Shown: in pieces, positions 16,998 through 26,105 of the stretch
Position numbering within the stretch: the stretch's first letter is position 1
Layout of the letters: each line of letters opens with the position of its first letter
Assembly (NCBI GenBank): GCA_963788145.1
Contig: CAWBFQ010000014.1
Coordinates: 186,001 to 250,000 of the forward strand
DNA from: UTCFX2 sp963788145
GTDB lineage: Bacteria > Chloroflexota > Anaerolineae > Anaerolineales > UBA4823
Length of the DNA stretch: 64,000 nucleotides
Reading direction: 5' to 3'
The notes under the pieces: generated by a model
Database searches by the model: none
Seen by the model: only the letters and a program-made list of their open reading frames with translations
What the model was told of the DNA's origin: nothing
Made by a program: the position numbers and the translations under genes

Positions 16998-18050
16998 TTG
17001 AATTACAATCTTATCTTCATTTTCGAAACCCTGCTCGCAGCGCTGCTGCTATCCCTGATGACCTCATGGGCCAGCATCGGGATAGCTAACCGCGCCGGCT
17101 TGATAGACCGACCCGGCAGCGCCCCGCATAAAAAACACGAACATCCCGTGCCTCTGGCAGGAGGAATCTCCCTGTACTTGACCATTTTTGTCTGCGCCTG
17201 GATCTTTGGCGCATTCAAGAATCCAATGACGCGTGCCACAATACTGGCAGCTCTACCGGTATTTGTATTCGGAATATGGGATGATCGAAAGGGCCTGCCA
17301 CCCTTCGTTAAACTAATTGGTCAAATCATTGCGGCTATCCTGCTGATTATGCAAGGCATTTATATCCAGATTTTTGAATCCCCGGAATTCTTTTTCTACG
17401 GAACCAGTTGGATCTATGTCCTTCTGGACTGGCTTCTCACCGTTTTTTGGGTTGTTGGGATCACTAACGCCTTCAACTTTGTGGATAGTATGGATGGTCT
17501 TGCTGTTGGGTTGGGCGCAATGGCAGCCAGCTTTTTCTTGCTGGTCACCCTGGATTCGGGGCAATATGCGCTCTCCCAATACAGCGCCGTACTGATTGGG
17601 GTTTGCATTGGACTCTATTTCCTTAATGCTGCTCCGGCCATGTTATTTCTGGGGGACTCGGGCGCACAAACATTGGGATTTCTTTTAGCCGTTCTCGGCA
17701 TTAGCTACGCGCCTCAAGGCGCAGACCAGGCCTCCTCCTGGTTCGTCCCAATCATGTTGCTGGGTGTACCGATTTTTGACGCCACATTGGTGATCATATC
17801 ACGTGCCCGCCGGCGCAAACCGATCTATACTGCTGGCCTCGATCACACCTACCATCGCCTGATCCGGCTAGGTATCCATTCTAGCCGGGCTGTGCTGGTG
17901 ATGCAAGTCACATCCTTAACACTCGGATGTCTGGCTTTCGTCAGCTTAGTCCAACCACCCACCATCGCAAATCTAATTTTTGCTCTCGTTGTCCTGGCAG
18001 GTGGAGTGACCCTGGTTTTTCTCGATCGGCGCACAAGTAGCGGACCATAA
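16998..18050 (+). CDS. Undecaprenyl-phosphate sugar-1-phosphate transferase (WecA/MraY family)
   Basis: This 350-residue protein has about ten membrane segments. It starts glycan assembly by moving a sugar-1-phosphate from a UDP-sugar to undecaprenyl phosphate. Family motifs are AGGISLYL, the cytoplasmic DDRKGLP, NAFNFVDSMDGLAVG and FLGDSGAQTLGFLLAV, plus the late His-containing loop GLDHTYHRLIRLG, typical of the WecA branch. The start appears to be TTG at 16998, because the ATG at 16993 runs into a stop after one codon. Its place downstream of the GT genes and before the chain-length/ligase modules fits a Wzx/Wzy-like assembly line, though no flippase is seen in the window. Confidence 0.9.
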   Translation: MNYNLIFIFETLLAALLLSLMTSWASIGIANRAGLIDRPGSAPHKKHEHPVPLAGGISLYLTIFVCAWIFGAFKNPMTRATILAALPVFVFGIWDDRKGLPPFVKLIGQIIAAILLIMQGIYIQIFESPEFFFYGTSWIYVLLDWLLTVFWVVGITNAFNFVDSMDGLAVGLGAMAASFFLLVTLDSGQYALSQYSAVLIGVCIGLYFLNAAPAMLFLGDSGAQTLGFLLAVLGISYAPQGADQASSWFVPIMLLGVPIFDATLVIISRARRRKPIYTAGLDHTYHRLIRLGIHSSRAVLVMQVTSLTLGCLAFVSLVQPPTIANLIFALVVLAGGVTLVFLDRRTSSGP

Positions 18051-18051
18051 T

Positions 18052-18086
18052 GGCAAGGCAGCCAAATGTTTTTTTGCTGCTTTGCC
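18052..18086 (+). repeat. Intergenic hairpin after the WecA-type gene
   Basis: GGCAAGGCAGC and GCTGCTTTGCC form an 11-base stem with one G-T pair. The loop carries a run of T, and no T tract follows the stem. It may act as a weak terminator or RNA-stabilising element before the Wzz-like gene. Confidence 0.5.
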
Positions 18087-18130
18087 CTCACATCACAGGT
18101 ATAATTCTGTGAATTTAAGGTGCACAGACA

Positions 18131-19186
18131 ATGTCGATTGAGTGGTCAATTCGAAACGAAATCCTGAGAGCTACCCAAAAATGGCCCTGGTTGGTCCTTT
18201 TTTGCATTATGGGGGGCCTTCTTGGATGGGTTGTCTCCCTGATTTGGCCTACCCCTTATCGGGCAACCAGAGAGTTGTTTGTTGGGCTGAATGTCTATCG
18301 CTCGCTGCAAGGGAGCAATCTATCCGCACATGCCAGCGCCGAAATTGTCAATGCGAATGATTATAAGAACTGGCAAATGGCCAGCTTGAACAGCCTGATT
18401 CTCATGGACAGCGTCATTGATGAAACCCATCGTCGCCTGAAAGAATTGGACCCATTCTGGAATTCCGTCAGCCAGGCAGATTTGGCCGATTCCCTGCATG
18501 TCTACTGGCGCAACGCCGGTAAATGGCGCATGGTTGCAGAGAACACAAATTTCGAACATGCTTCCCAGGCTGTCACAATCTGGCAGGAAGTTGTGCTGGA
18601 AACAGTTGATCGCGCTGTTCTTGAATCACAACGGGCGATGACATTGGAGTATCAATTAGAGGCGATTGCCAAGAATCGAGCCTACTTTTCAATCCAATCA
18701 AAAGATCTTAATCAATCACTCGAGGTCTTACGTTTGATGAAAGTTGAACTCAATCGGCAACCAGCAGGGTCGCCTCTGGATTCTCACGATCATTGGGAGA
18801 TCTGGCAATCAGTTGCCGGCAGCGACACAACAGCAAAGTGGGGACGACTGTTCGATACTTTCCCGTCAATTGGGTCACTGCCGAAAGACTACATCAATTG
18901 GATTGACACGGTCATCCCGGTCTTCGAGCAAGAGACCACGCTGCTCGCTGCCCGAATACAGGATCTGATCCATCAAGAACAAGAAGTCTCCAGCCTGTTT
19001 TCACAATCCTTCCAACAAAGCCAGGGGCTCTCACCAAACCTGGATATTGACGCAATTTCTACCACTAGAACCGAACAAACCATTACTCGCCCAACTGGGG
19101 AATTGGCGCTGGCAGGCAGCATCCTTGGGCTGATCCTTTGGCTGGCCTTGTGGTTCGGTGAAATCAGCCTGCGGGGTAGATTGTGA
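18131..19186 (+). CDS. Wzz-like polysaccharide co-polymerase, copy A
   Basis: This 351-residue protein has the Wzz layout: a short cytoplasmic N-terminus, a TM helix (WLVLFCIMGGLLGWVVSLIW), a periplasmic-side start YRATRELFVGLNVYR, a long helical extracytoplasmic part, and a second TM helix at the C-terminus (ELALAGSILGLILWLALW). Such proteins set glycan chain length with the polymerase or ligase. TATAAT at 18100-18105 and TAAGGTG before the ATG give it its own promoter and ribosome site. It pairs with the downstream O-antigen ligase-like gene, and copy B follows at 20799. The protein has no kinase domain. Confidence 0.75.
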   Translation: MSIEWSIRNEILRATQKWPWLVLFCIMGGLLGWVVSLIWPTPYRATRELFVGLNVYRSLQGSNLSAHASAEIVNANDYKNWQMASLNSLILMDSVIDETHRRLKELDPFWNSVSQADLADSLHVYWRNAGKWRMVAENTNFEHASQAVTIWQEVVLETVDRAVLESQRAMTLEYQLEAIAKNRAYFSIQSKDLNQSLEVLRLMKVELNRQPAGSPLDSHDHWEIWQSVAGSDTTAKWGRLFDTFPSIGSLPKDYINWIDTVIPVFEQETTLLAARIQDLIHQEQEVSSLFSQSFQQSQGLSPNLDIDAISTTRTEQTITRPTGELALAGSILGLILWLALWFGEISLRGRL

Positions 19187-20791
19187 TGATGAAACCACAA
19201 CAAAGCCTGTTTCGCCTGCATTTGCAAGAGACATGGCAGATTGTTGGGCTTTTTCTGGAAAAGGCCGCCTGGTGGGCGATGTTGGTCGCGCTTCCGGTGA
19301 CCAGCTTTCCTTATTTTCCAAAAGCAATCGGGGGAGAAGCGCTGGTCCGTCCGCTCTCGCTTTATCCAGTCTTATTTTTAGTCCCATTTTCGGTGATCCC
19401 AAGGGTGATTAAACGCCCAATTCCTAAAAATATTCTGGTCTTATCGTTATTTGTGCTGGTTGCAATCAGCGCCTCGATACTATCTCTGTTGCGCGGTATC
19501 GAACCGGCTTTAGGGATCTCGGTCGAGTTCGCGCGTGCTGCGTGGGGTTATCACGCTTGGGATAGGATGCGCATTTTTTATCACGGTTGCCTTGATGCCA
19601 GAAACACAGCATGAACTGCGTTTTTCTTTGCGTGCAATCTATACTGGCATCAGTCTGGCGATGGCGTGGGGGACGCTTCAGGCCTATAACATTTTGATCC
19701 CCAGCCCTGCTTATTTCGGGTGGTTGGAGAAGGTCCAAAAAAAAATATCCATCCGCCCGCTGAAAATCGACCGCATCTCCGGAATGACCTATGAGCCGCA
19801 CTGGTTTGCCGAGCAAATTATCCTGTTGCTCGTCCCATATGCCCTGGCCGCCGTCCTCTATAATGTTACGGTCTTCCGCTGGCGCTGGCGGCGGTTGACT
19901 GTAGAAATGCTGCTGCTTGGATGGGCAATTGTGTTGCTCCCCTTCACATTTTCCCGAGCGGGCCTGCTAAACCTGGTAATCCTGACCATCCTTAGTATAT
20001 TGCTGCTCAGACCGAATACTGTTGCCAGAAGCATCGAATCCAATCCCGTATTGCGATCTACCACACCCACTCCAGGGGGACCAGCCGAGAAATTTCGAGC
20101 ACCCTCTCAGCGTTCACGAATTCGCAGGCTGGCAGAGATCGGGGCGCTGACCATCATCATCATCGCACCAATCTACTTTATCGGCACAAAAAACCCGTTT
20201 TTTGCCCGAATTTGGGGATACTGGCAAAATCCCAACGAACATTCTTCTACCACCACCAACCTGGTCGGTTACATCAGCTATATTGGTTTCGATGCACGCC
20301 TGATCTATGCGCAGGCTGCTTATCATACCTATCTGGCTTATCCGATGCTCGGCGTTGGGCTTGGAAATTATGCTTTCTATTTCGAAGAGATGCTCCCATA
20401 TCGATCTATTGCCGAGGTTCCAGAAGTGCTTTCTATGATCACGCCAATCATGGGGCGTGATCGCTTGATCACTGCGAAGAACTTTTTTTTGCGCATCCTG
20501 GCAGAGACCGGGATCCTGGGAGGAATTACTTTTCTTGTCTTCTTGATAATAATCCTGGGCTATGCTTTATACCTTTGGCTTTCACCAGAAAAAGAATGGA
20601 AATATTGGGGCGCAGCCAGTTTATGCGGGCTTATTGCCTTCTCGATTTCCTCGCTTACCTTCGACTCTTTTGTCATCCCAAACATGTGGATTCTGTTAGG
20701 GCTTGTCACCGCTGCAACCCGGATCGCTACCCAGATGGATCAAAGCAGCCCCGGGCTTGCAGCCAGCCAACCTGTTCCCAATTCATCGTAG
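19186..20791 (+). pseudogene. O-antigen ligase/polymerase-like protein, copy A (frameshifted)
   Basis: This polytopic Wzy/WaaL-like protein is read in two frames. The first part (to about 19534) covers the motif ALPVTSFPYFPKAIGGEALV. The second part resumes at 19535 with VLRGVITLGIG and runs through GMTYEPHWFAEQI and the late GVGLGNYAFYFEEMLPYRS. Copy B (21852-23336) is intact and aligns gaplessly across the junction if two bases are restored. Loss of one CG unit from a CG run at 19530-19535 explains it. The start ATG overlaps the Wzz-A stop (TGATG). Whether this is a true pseudogene or a base-call error cannot be decided here. Confidence 0.8.
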
Positions 20792-20798
20792 AGTGCAA

Positions 20799-21855
20799 AT
20801 GAACCGACATTGGAATCTCGCGCGAAGAACTGTATCAATTATTTCATCACTGGCCTATGCTGCTCGCCGCTATTGTCATCGGCAGTCTTCTCGGATGGGG
20901 TTTATCTTACCTTTGGCCATCCTATCACCGGGCTACCAGCCAGATCTACATCGCCTTGAACCCTTATCGCAAGTTCTCGGATACAATTTTTGAGGCCCTG
21001 GCAAATCCAAAGTATTCCAATCTGGATAATTATCACTACTGGCAAATGTCTCAACTGGGATCCGCAATTTATTTAGACAGCTTCATGGAACCGACCATTG
21101 CCAGATTGCGTGAAAATGATCCCTACTGGAAAGCCATTGACCTGAACCAGTTGCGCGGCATGCTGGATTCGGAATGGCGCTCCAGCGGAAATTGGGCTTT
21201 GAGCGCCAATCACCTAGATCCAACCTATGCTAAAATGGCCGCCAGTGTGTGGAGTGATGTCGTCGTGGCCCAAGTCGCCGAAGCTGTAGCAGCCTCCCGC
21301 CAAGCCTTTATGATTGATCAGCAGCTCCAGGCTGGCGAAACAGAGCGGCTCCAGGCCACGCTGCGCATTGAAGACCTGCTTGCAACCCACCAGGCTTTGG
21401 AAGAATGGCAGACCTCAGCCAACGATTTTGATCAAGAAGAGCCTCTTGCCCCCGAAGAACGCTGGCGTTTGCTGGCGCTTGTCTCCGCTCCGGCAAAATT
21501 CACCCCAGGCTGGATGAAAGCCTTGGAGAACCAGCCTGCTGCAAATGCATCGGTTAATGAATACCTAAACTGGATCGAACAGATCCAGTTGATCCTGCAG
21601 ACCGAAACCGCTACCCTCGAGAATCACATCGATACAATCGACCAGCTGCAAACCGGGCTAAAAAACCAATACACGGTCGAATCGACCGCCAGCTTGAGCC
21701 TTTCACCCAATATTGAGGTGCAGCGAAAAGAAGATCTGGGGGTGCGTCAGGTTCGGCCATCCTCTACCTTTGTGCTGGTTGGGGGCATCATCGGTCTTCT
21801 CACCGCGCTCTTAATACAATTGGTTATGATATCCAAATCATTGAGACGCGAATGA
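20799..21855 (+). CDS. Wzz-like polysaccharide co-polymerase, copy B (frameshift at start)
   Basis: This paralogue of the gene at 18131 has a TM helix (LLAAIVIGSLLGWGLSYLW), the post-TM motif YHRATSQIYIALNPYRK, a helical extracytoplasmic part and a second TM near the C-terminus (FVLVGGIIGLLTALLIQL). The ATG at 20799 is out of frame by one base. Removing one A from ATGAACC gives MTDIGISREELYQLFHHWP, which aligns without gaps from the first Met with copy A. Without that correction the first in-frame ATG is 20857, which would drop the cytoplasmic N-terminus. Its stop overlaps the next gene's ATG (ATGA). Confidence 0.75.
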
Positions 21856-23336
21856 ATTCCGCCACTGGTTCCAGTATGAAATGGAGGATATCTCTGAAAG
21901 TCGTGACCCGCATCGCCTGGGCGCTGTTTTTTATCACCCTGCCTGTTACGAGCTTCCCCTATTTCCCATCCGGAACGGGAGGCCGTACCTTGGTAAGACC
22001 GTTGGCAATCTATCCAATGGCCGTGTTGCTCATCCTGCTGGTCATACCTCGCTTACTCAAGCGCCCGCTCCCCAAAACCTTCCTGCCTCTGCTGGCCTTT
22101 ACCCTGATCGCACTCATCAGCACAGTTTTCGCATTTACTGCGGATATCGAAGCGCTGCGCGGGATAACGCTGCTCTCCAGGCTGGTGCGCAACCTGGTGA
22201 CTCTTGCGCTGGGCATCGCTTTTTATTTCACAACCACCCTTCTGAATGAATCATGGGACGAATTGCGTCAATCCTTGCGCTGGTTGTATGCCGGGTTTGG
22301 TTTAGCGCTGTTGTGGGGAACCATTCAAATCCCAATCGTGATCTTGAATTCTTCCTCTTATTACAAGCTAATTAACTTCTTCCAGACTTTCATTTCCACC
22401 CGCAAGCTCTTCACCACCCGCATCTCGGGTTTGACCTATGAGCCAAAATGGTTTGCCGAACAGATTTGCTTCCTGCTGCTGCCCTGGTTGATTGCATCGG
22501 TGCTTACCCGGCGCAGCAGCTTTTCCTGGCGCTGGCGCAACGTCACTGTGGAATGGATCATGCTTTGTTGGGCTGTGGTCGTTTTATTATTCACATTCTC
22601 CAGAACAGGAATGTTTTTGCTGGTCATGCTCGCATTTATCGGCTATCTCCTGTACAACGCCCCTCACCGAATGAATGTAAAAAGCAGCCGCCCCAAAAAA
22701 CCTTTGCAGCGCAGGATCCTTGAGATAAGTTCTGTCGTCTTAATCGTGATGGCAACATTCTATGTCGTCGGTTCGCAAAATGCCTATTTCTCGCGCTTAT
22801 GGCGCTATTGGACTGAAGCGAAAAGCCGGAATAAAACCTACTTTGAGTTCATTGCCGTGGAACAGCGTTTTGTTTATTGGGAAACCGCGTTGAATATCTT
22901 CAACCAGGACCCGTGGTTAGGCGTCGGGCTGGGCAATTACGCCTTCTATTTCGACGACAACCTGCCAAACCGTCCCTGGGATCAGCAGAAAGAAATCGTT
23001 CGCCAGATCACCCCTGGCGAAGGGCGCGACCGATTGATTACCCCAAAAAATCTGGTCGCACGCTTGATTGCTGAGACAGGCCTCATAGGGACTGGCGCGT
23101 TCCTGGTTTTTATACTGGCGGTAGTCGGTAGTGCAATCTATCTCTGGTTCTCGTTCTCCAATGACCAAAAATTCTGGGGATTATCCGCTTTTCTGGCTTT
23201 GATCGTGTTTGGTTTTGTCATCTTCTCATTCGACTCGTTTGCCTTACCCAATATGTGGGTCGTGTTTGGCCTGATAACAGCCGCCAGCCATCTACCCGAT
23301 CCGCAGGATCCAGCAGAGGTGGTCTCTGCGATCTAA
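21852..23336 (+). CDS. O-antigen ligase/polymerase-like membrane protein, copy B
   Basis: This 494-residue protein has about ten to twelve TM segments. Shared motifs with copy A are LPVTSFPYFPSGTGGRTLVR, GLTYEPKWFAEQI, and the Wzy_C-type loop GVGLGNYAFYFDDNLPNRPW with GRDRLITPKN. Such proteins join or polymerise lipid-linked glycans on the outer side of the membrane. It overlaps Wzz-B by four bases and is the intact member of the duplicated module. It is not possible to tell ligase from polymerase by sequence alone. Confidence 0.8.
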   Translation: MNSATGSSMKWRISLKVVTRIAWALFFITLPVTSFPYFPSGTGGRTLVRPLAIYPMAVLLILLVIPRLLKRPLPKTFLPLLAFTLIALISTVFAFTADIEALRGITLLSRLVRNLVTLALGIAFYFTTTLLNESWDELRQSLRWLYAGFGLALLWGTIQIPIVILNSSSYYKLINFFQTFISTRKLFTTRISGLTYEPKWFAEQICFLLLPWLIASVLTRRSSFSWRWRNVTVEWIMLCWAVVVLLFTFSRTGMFLLVMLAFIGYLLYNAPHRMNVKSSRPKKPLQRRILEISSVVLIVMATFYVVGSQNAYFSRLWRYWTEAKSRNKTYFEFIAVEQRFVYWETALNIFNQDPWLGVGLGNYAFYFDDNLPNRPWDQQKEIVRQITPGEGRDRLITPKNLVARLIAETGLIGTGAFLVFILAVVGSAIYLWFSFSNDQKFWGLSAFLALIVFGFVIFSFDSFALPNMWVVFGLITAASHLPDPQDPAEVVSAI

Positions 23337-23473
23337 ATTCGCTGCATGGAACAGCCTGTCCAGAGCGAAACGACGGAAAGAAACTCGGATTGCTTCACGC
23401 AGGACACTCGCAAAGACATGCTCCCTACTTCTTATCCGTATAGATTCTTGCGAAATGAAGAAAAGACTTATTG

Positions 23474-25615
23474 ATGAATAACCCAAACAGACATATTTCA
23501 CCCGCGCTCTACATTTTGATCATCCTGATATTGGTTTTTTCACTCTGCTGCGCCTGTGCAGCCGGTGTTGCCGCCACTTCACTCTATTTCAACTTACACA
23601 AAATATCTGGCGCCGCCCTGCTCGAAACCAGCCCCGCGATTGAAGCGACAGATCCGATTCCTGCGCCAACAATCACCGCCGAAACCGTTGCTGGATCAAA
23701 CCCTGAGCCAACCTTGGTGCAGATCGATCCGACCAAACCGATCGAGCCGACCCAGGAATCCCCCGGCTCACCCATCCAGCCAATCCCCTTACCGGAATCC
23801 AACGCAGGTAATGAGACCCTTGCTACGCTGGAGCAAACCATTGTCCCAATCAACGACCTAATTGCGTTGGCGGAAAGACTGGAAAATAAAGAGAACCTGC
23901 CTGTTAGCCTGGAATTCCCACTCAAAATTTACCAGGTGGGCGATCAAGAAACCTTTTGGGTCATCAATGCGGATACGAATGAAAATTTCCAGGTTTCAGC
24001 AACCCTGCGCGATGTGACAGATCACGTCTATTTCTGGATCGAGGATGGAGTCAGCTATAACGAGAGACAACTCAAAGCCCTGGCAGATACCTTCGAAGAA
24101 AAAATCTACCCGACCAACCGGGAATTTTTTGGCAGCGAATGGACGCCCGGCGTCGACGCAGATCCGCACCTGTTCATTTTATATGCAGATGGATTAGGTG
24201 GTAAAGTCGCCGGTTATTACTCTTCCGCGGACGAATATCTTCCGCTGGTGCGCGAATATTCTAATGGCCACGAGATGTTTCTGTTCAGCGCCAGCCAGGA
24301 CCTGAATAGTGAATTTGCTTATGGCATCCTTGCCCACGAATTTCAGCATATGATCCACTGGTATCGTGACCGCAACGAAGAAATCTGGTTGAACGAAGGC
24401 GCATCTGACTTGGCGATGTTCCTGAACGGCTATACAATCGGCGGACATGACCATCTATTTGCCAACGATCCAGATATCCAGTTGAACGATTGGCCGAACA
24501 ACTCTACCAGCAACGCGGAACACTACGGCGCATCTTTCCTATTTATGGCTTATTTTCTCGACCGTTTCGGGGAAGAGGCAACCAAGTCCCTGGTATCCGA
24601 ACCAGCCAACGGCATGGTGAGCATCGACAAAGTGCTGTCCGAGTTGAATATTCTCGATACCATCCGGGGTGAGCCTACCACAGCCGAAGGTTTCTTCACC
24701 GATTGGTTGATTGCTAATCTGCTCCAGGATGATCGCGTCGCGGATGGGCGCTACACCTATCATAATTATCCTGCCGCGCCGGATTTCTCTCCAACCGAAA
24801 CCATCTCCAAATGCCCCAGCAAGGCCAGCGAAAAGACTGTCCACCAATTTGGCGTGAATTATGTTGAGATCCGCTGCAAGGGTGATTTCAACATTCATTT
24901 CGAAGGTGATACCCAGGTGGCAGTCATACCTGAAAACCCTTATTCCGGTTCCTACGCCTTCTACTCCAATCGTGGGGACGAATCGGATATGACCTTGACG
25001 CGCGAATTCGATTTTTCCAATCAATCCGCCCCAATCACGCTCAGTTATTGGGCCTGGTATGATCTGGAGCAGGACTATGACTACCTTTATCTGACCGCCT
25101 CCTTGGATGGTCAGGATTGGCAAATCATCACCACCCCTTCTGGAACCGCCGAAGACCCAACCGGCAATAGCTATGGTTGGGGTTACAATGGCTGGAGCGG
25201 CGGCGGTCCACAGTGGATTCAGGAAGATGTGGATCTTTCTCAATTTGCGGGCAAGAAAGTCCAGCTTCGGTTCGAATATGTCACCGATGGAGCAGTCAAC
25301 GGTGAAGGTTTCTTACTGGATGATATTGCTGTGCCGGAATTCGGCTATTTCAGCGATTTCGAGGCCGATGATGGCGGCTGGCAGACGGAAGGGTTTGTGC
25401 GCATCCAAAACGTCTTACCCCAAACCTACCGTCTGGCCCTGATCACAAAGGGTCGTGAGACAACCGTTGAAATGATCTCGATCCCCGCCGATAATATCGT
25501 TGATATCCCCTTTCAAATCGGCGGAGCAACGCAGGAGGTCATCCTGGTCGTTACAGGCGTAACTCGCTTCACCCACCAGAATGCCCAATACCGGCTTTCG
25601 ATCCAACCAAAATGA
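23474..25615 (+). CDS. Membrane-anchored zinc metalloprotease with C-terminal beta domains
   Basis: This is a 713-residue protein. It has a short cytoplasmic start, a signal-anchor helix (YILIILILVFSLCCACAAGV) and a Thr/Pro-rich linker to about residue 110. The protease domain contains the zinc motif HEFQHMIHW (His288, Glu289, His292) followed by EEIWLNEGASDLAMF, which recalls the M30/M6 families rather than thermolysin. Residues ~470-713 hold jelly-roll-like segments (ITLSYWAWYDLEQDYDYLYL, FEADDGGWQTEG) as in immune-inhibitor-A-type proteases. A TTG lies one codon before the chosen ATG. The substrate is unknown; an extracytoplasmic role is inferred from the anchor. Confidence 0.8.
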   Translation: MNNPNRHISPALYILIILILVFSLCCACAAGVAATSLYFNLHKISGAALLETSPAIEATDPIPAPTITAETVAGSNPEPTLVQIDPTKPIEPTQESPGSPIQPIPLPESNAGNETLATLEQTIVPINDLIALAERLENKENLPVSLEFPLKIYQVGDQETFWVINADTNENFQVSATLRDVTDHVYFWIEDGVSYNERQLKALADTFEEKIYPTNREFFGSEWTPGVDADPHLFILYADGLGGKVAGYYSSADEYLPLVREYSNGHEMFLFSASQDLNSEFAYGILAHEFQHMIHWYRDRNEEIWLNEGASDLAMFLNGYTIGGHDHLFANDPDIQLNDWPNNSTSNAEHYGASFLFMAYFLDRFGEEATKSLVSEPANGMVSIDKVLSELNILDTIRGEPTTAEGFFTDWLIANLLQDDRVADGRYTYHNYPAAPDFSPTETISKCPSKASEKTVHQFGVNYVEIRCKGDFNIHFEGDTQVAVIPENPYSGSYAFYSNRGDESDMTLTREFDFSNQSAPITLSYWAWYDLEQDYDYLYLTASLDGQDWQIITTPSGTAEDPTGNSYGWGYNGWSGGGPQWIQEDVDLSQFAGKKVQLRFEYVTDGAVNGEGFLLDDIAVPEFGYFSDFEADDGGWQTEGFVRIQNVLPQTYRLALITKGRETTVEMISIPADNIVDIPFQIGGATQEVILVVTGVTRFTHQNAQYRLSIQPK

Positions 25616-25667
25616 TCCATATCCGAAACTAATTTCGACCTTCAACATAGCTGAAATGGGCAACAAC

Positions 25668-25703
25668 AAAACGCCGGGTTTCTTCTGCGAAGCCCGGCGT
25701 TTT
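25668..25703. terminator. Bidirectional intrinsic terminator
   Basis: AAAACGCCGGG and CCCGGCGTTTT form an 11-base stem with further inner pairing (GGGTTTC/GCGAAGCCC). A and T runs on the two outer sides make it work on both strands. It lies between the protease gene and the convergent YtxH-like gene, which supports ending the latter near 25744. Confidence 0.85.
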
Positions 25704-25743
25704 CTATCCTTCATCAAGATCCGATCGAGGCCTGAAAGCCTGA

Positions 25744-25969
25744 TCAGACCTGTCCTGGGGGACGGGTGGAGCGCAGCGCGCTGTAACTGGCTTTCCAACT
25801 CTGCGCGCCGTTCACCGGCGGCTTTCTCCACTTCCAGGCGAATGCGCTCAACCTCATCCTGGATTCGACCGCGTAATTCCTCTCCAGAGGAAGGGGAAAA
25901 CAATAATGCCACCGCTGCACCAAGCAGACTTCCAAAAATAAAGCCTTCAAAGAATCGACTCGTTTTCAT
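25744..25969 (-). CDS. YtxH-like small membrane protein (likely frameshifted near 3' end)
   Basis: The protein starts MKTSRFFEGFIFGSLLGAAV, continues with LLFSPSSGEELR and then a charged helix (RIQDEVERIRLEVEKAAG), the classic YtxH/gas-vesicle-like pattern of about 75-100 residues. As read, the frame stays open through the terminator and antisense to the protease gene as far as 25415, which is implausible. Restoring one CG unit in the CGCG run near 25782 gives ELESQLQRALRSTRPPGQV and a stop at 25744, just upstream of the terminator. The function of YtxH proteins is unclear; some are stress-related. Confidence 0.7.
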
Positions 25970-26041
25970 AGTATTCGCCTCCTTTATCCACTAGAGAATT
26001 ATAACTTAAAATGACTTGAGGGGTTCAAAATTCAAATCCAG

Positions 26042-26099
26042 GCGAAACGAGTTACTGGCAAAATTAGTTTCGGGTGAAACTCGTTTCGCACTGTATAAT
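26042..26099 (+). promoter_or_regulatory. Putative operator cluster and -10 box before the sulfotransferase
   Basis: Four GAAAC/GTTTC half sites lie at 26045-26087. They form a perfect 12-base inverted repeat (GCGAAACGAGTT / AACTCGTTTCGC), and the inner site GAAAC-TC-GTTTC is at 26076-26087. TATAAT at 26094-26099 sits seven bases before the ATG at 26106, so the transcript is probably leaderless. No good -35 box is seen, which suggests that a regulator is involved. Confidence 0.5.
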
Positions 26100-26105
26100 A
26101 AAACA

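Noticed and set aside
25415..25743. Extension of the YtxH-like frame to 184 residues
   Set aside because: It runs through a strong bidirectional terminator and antisense to conserved protease sequence; a frameshift explains the open frame better.
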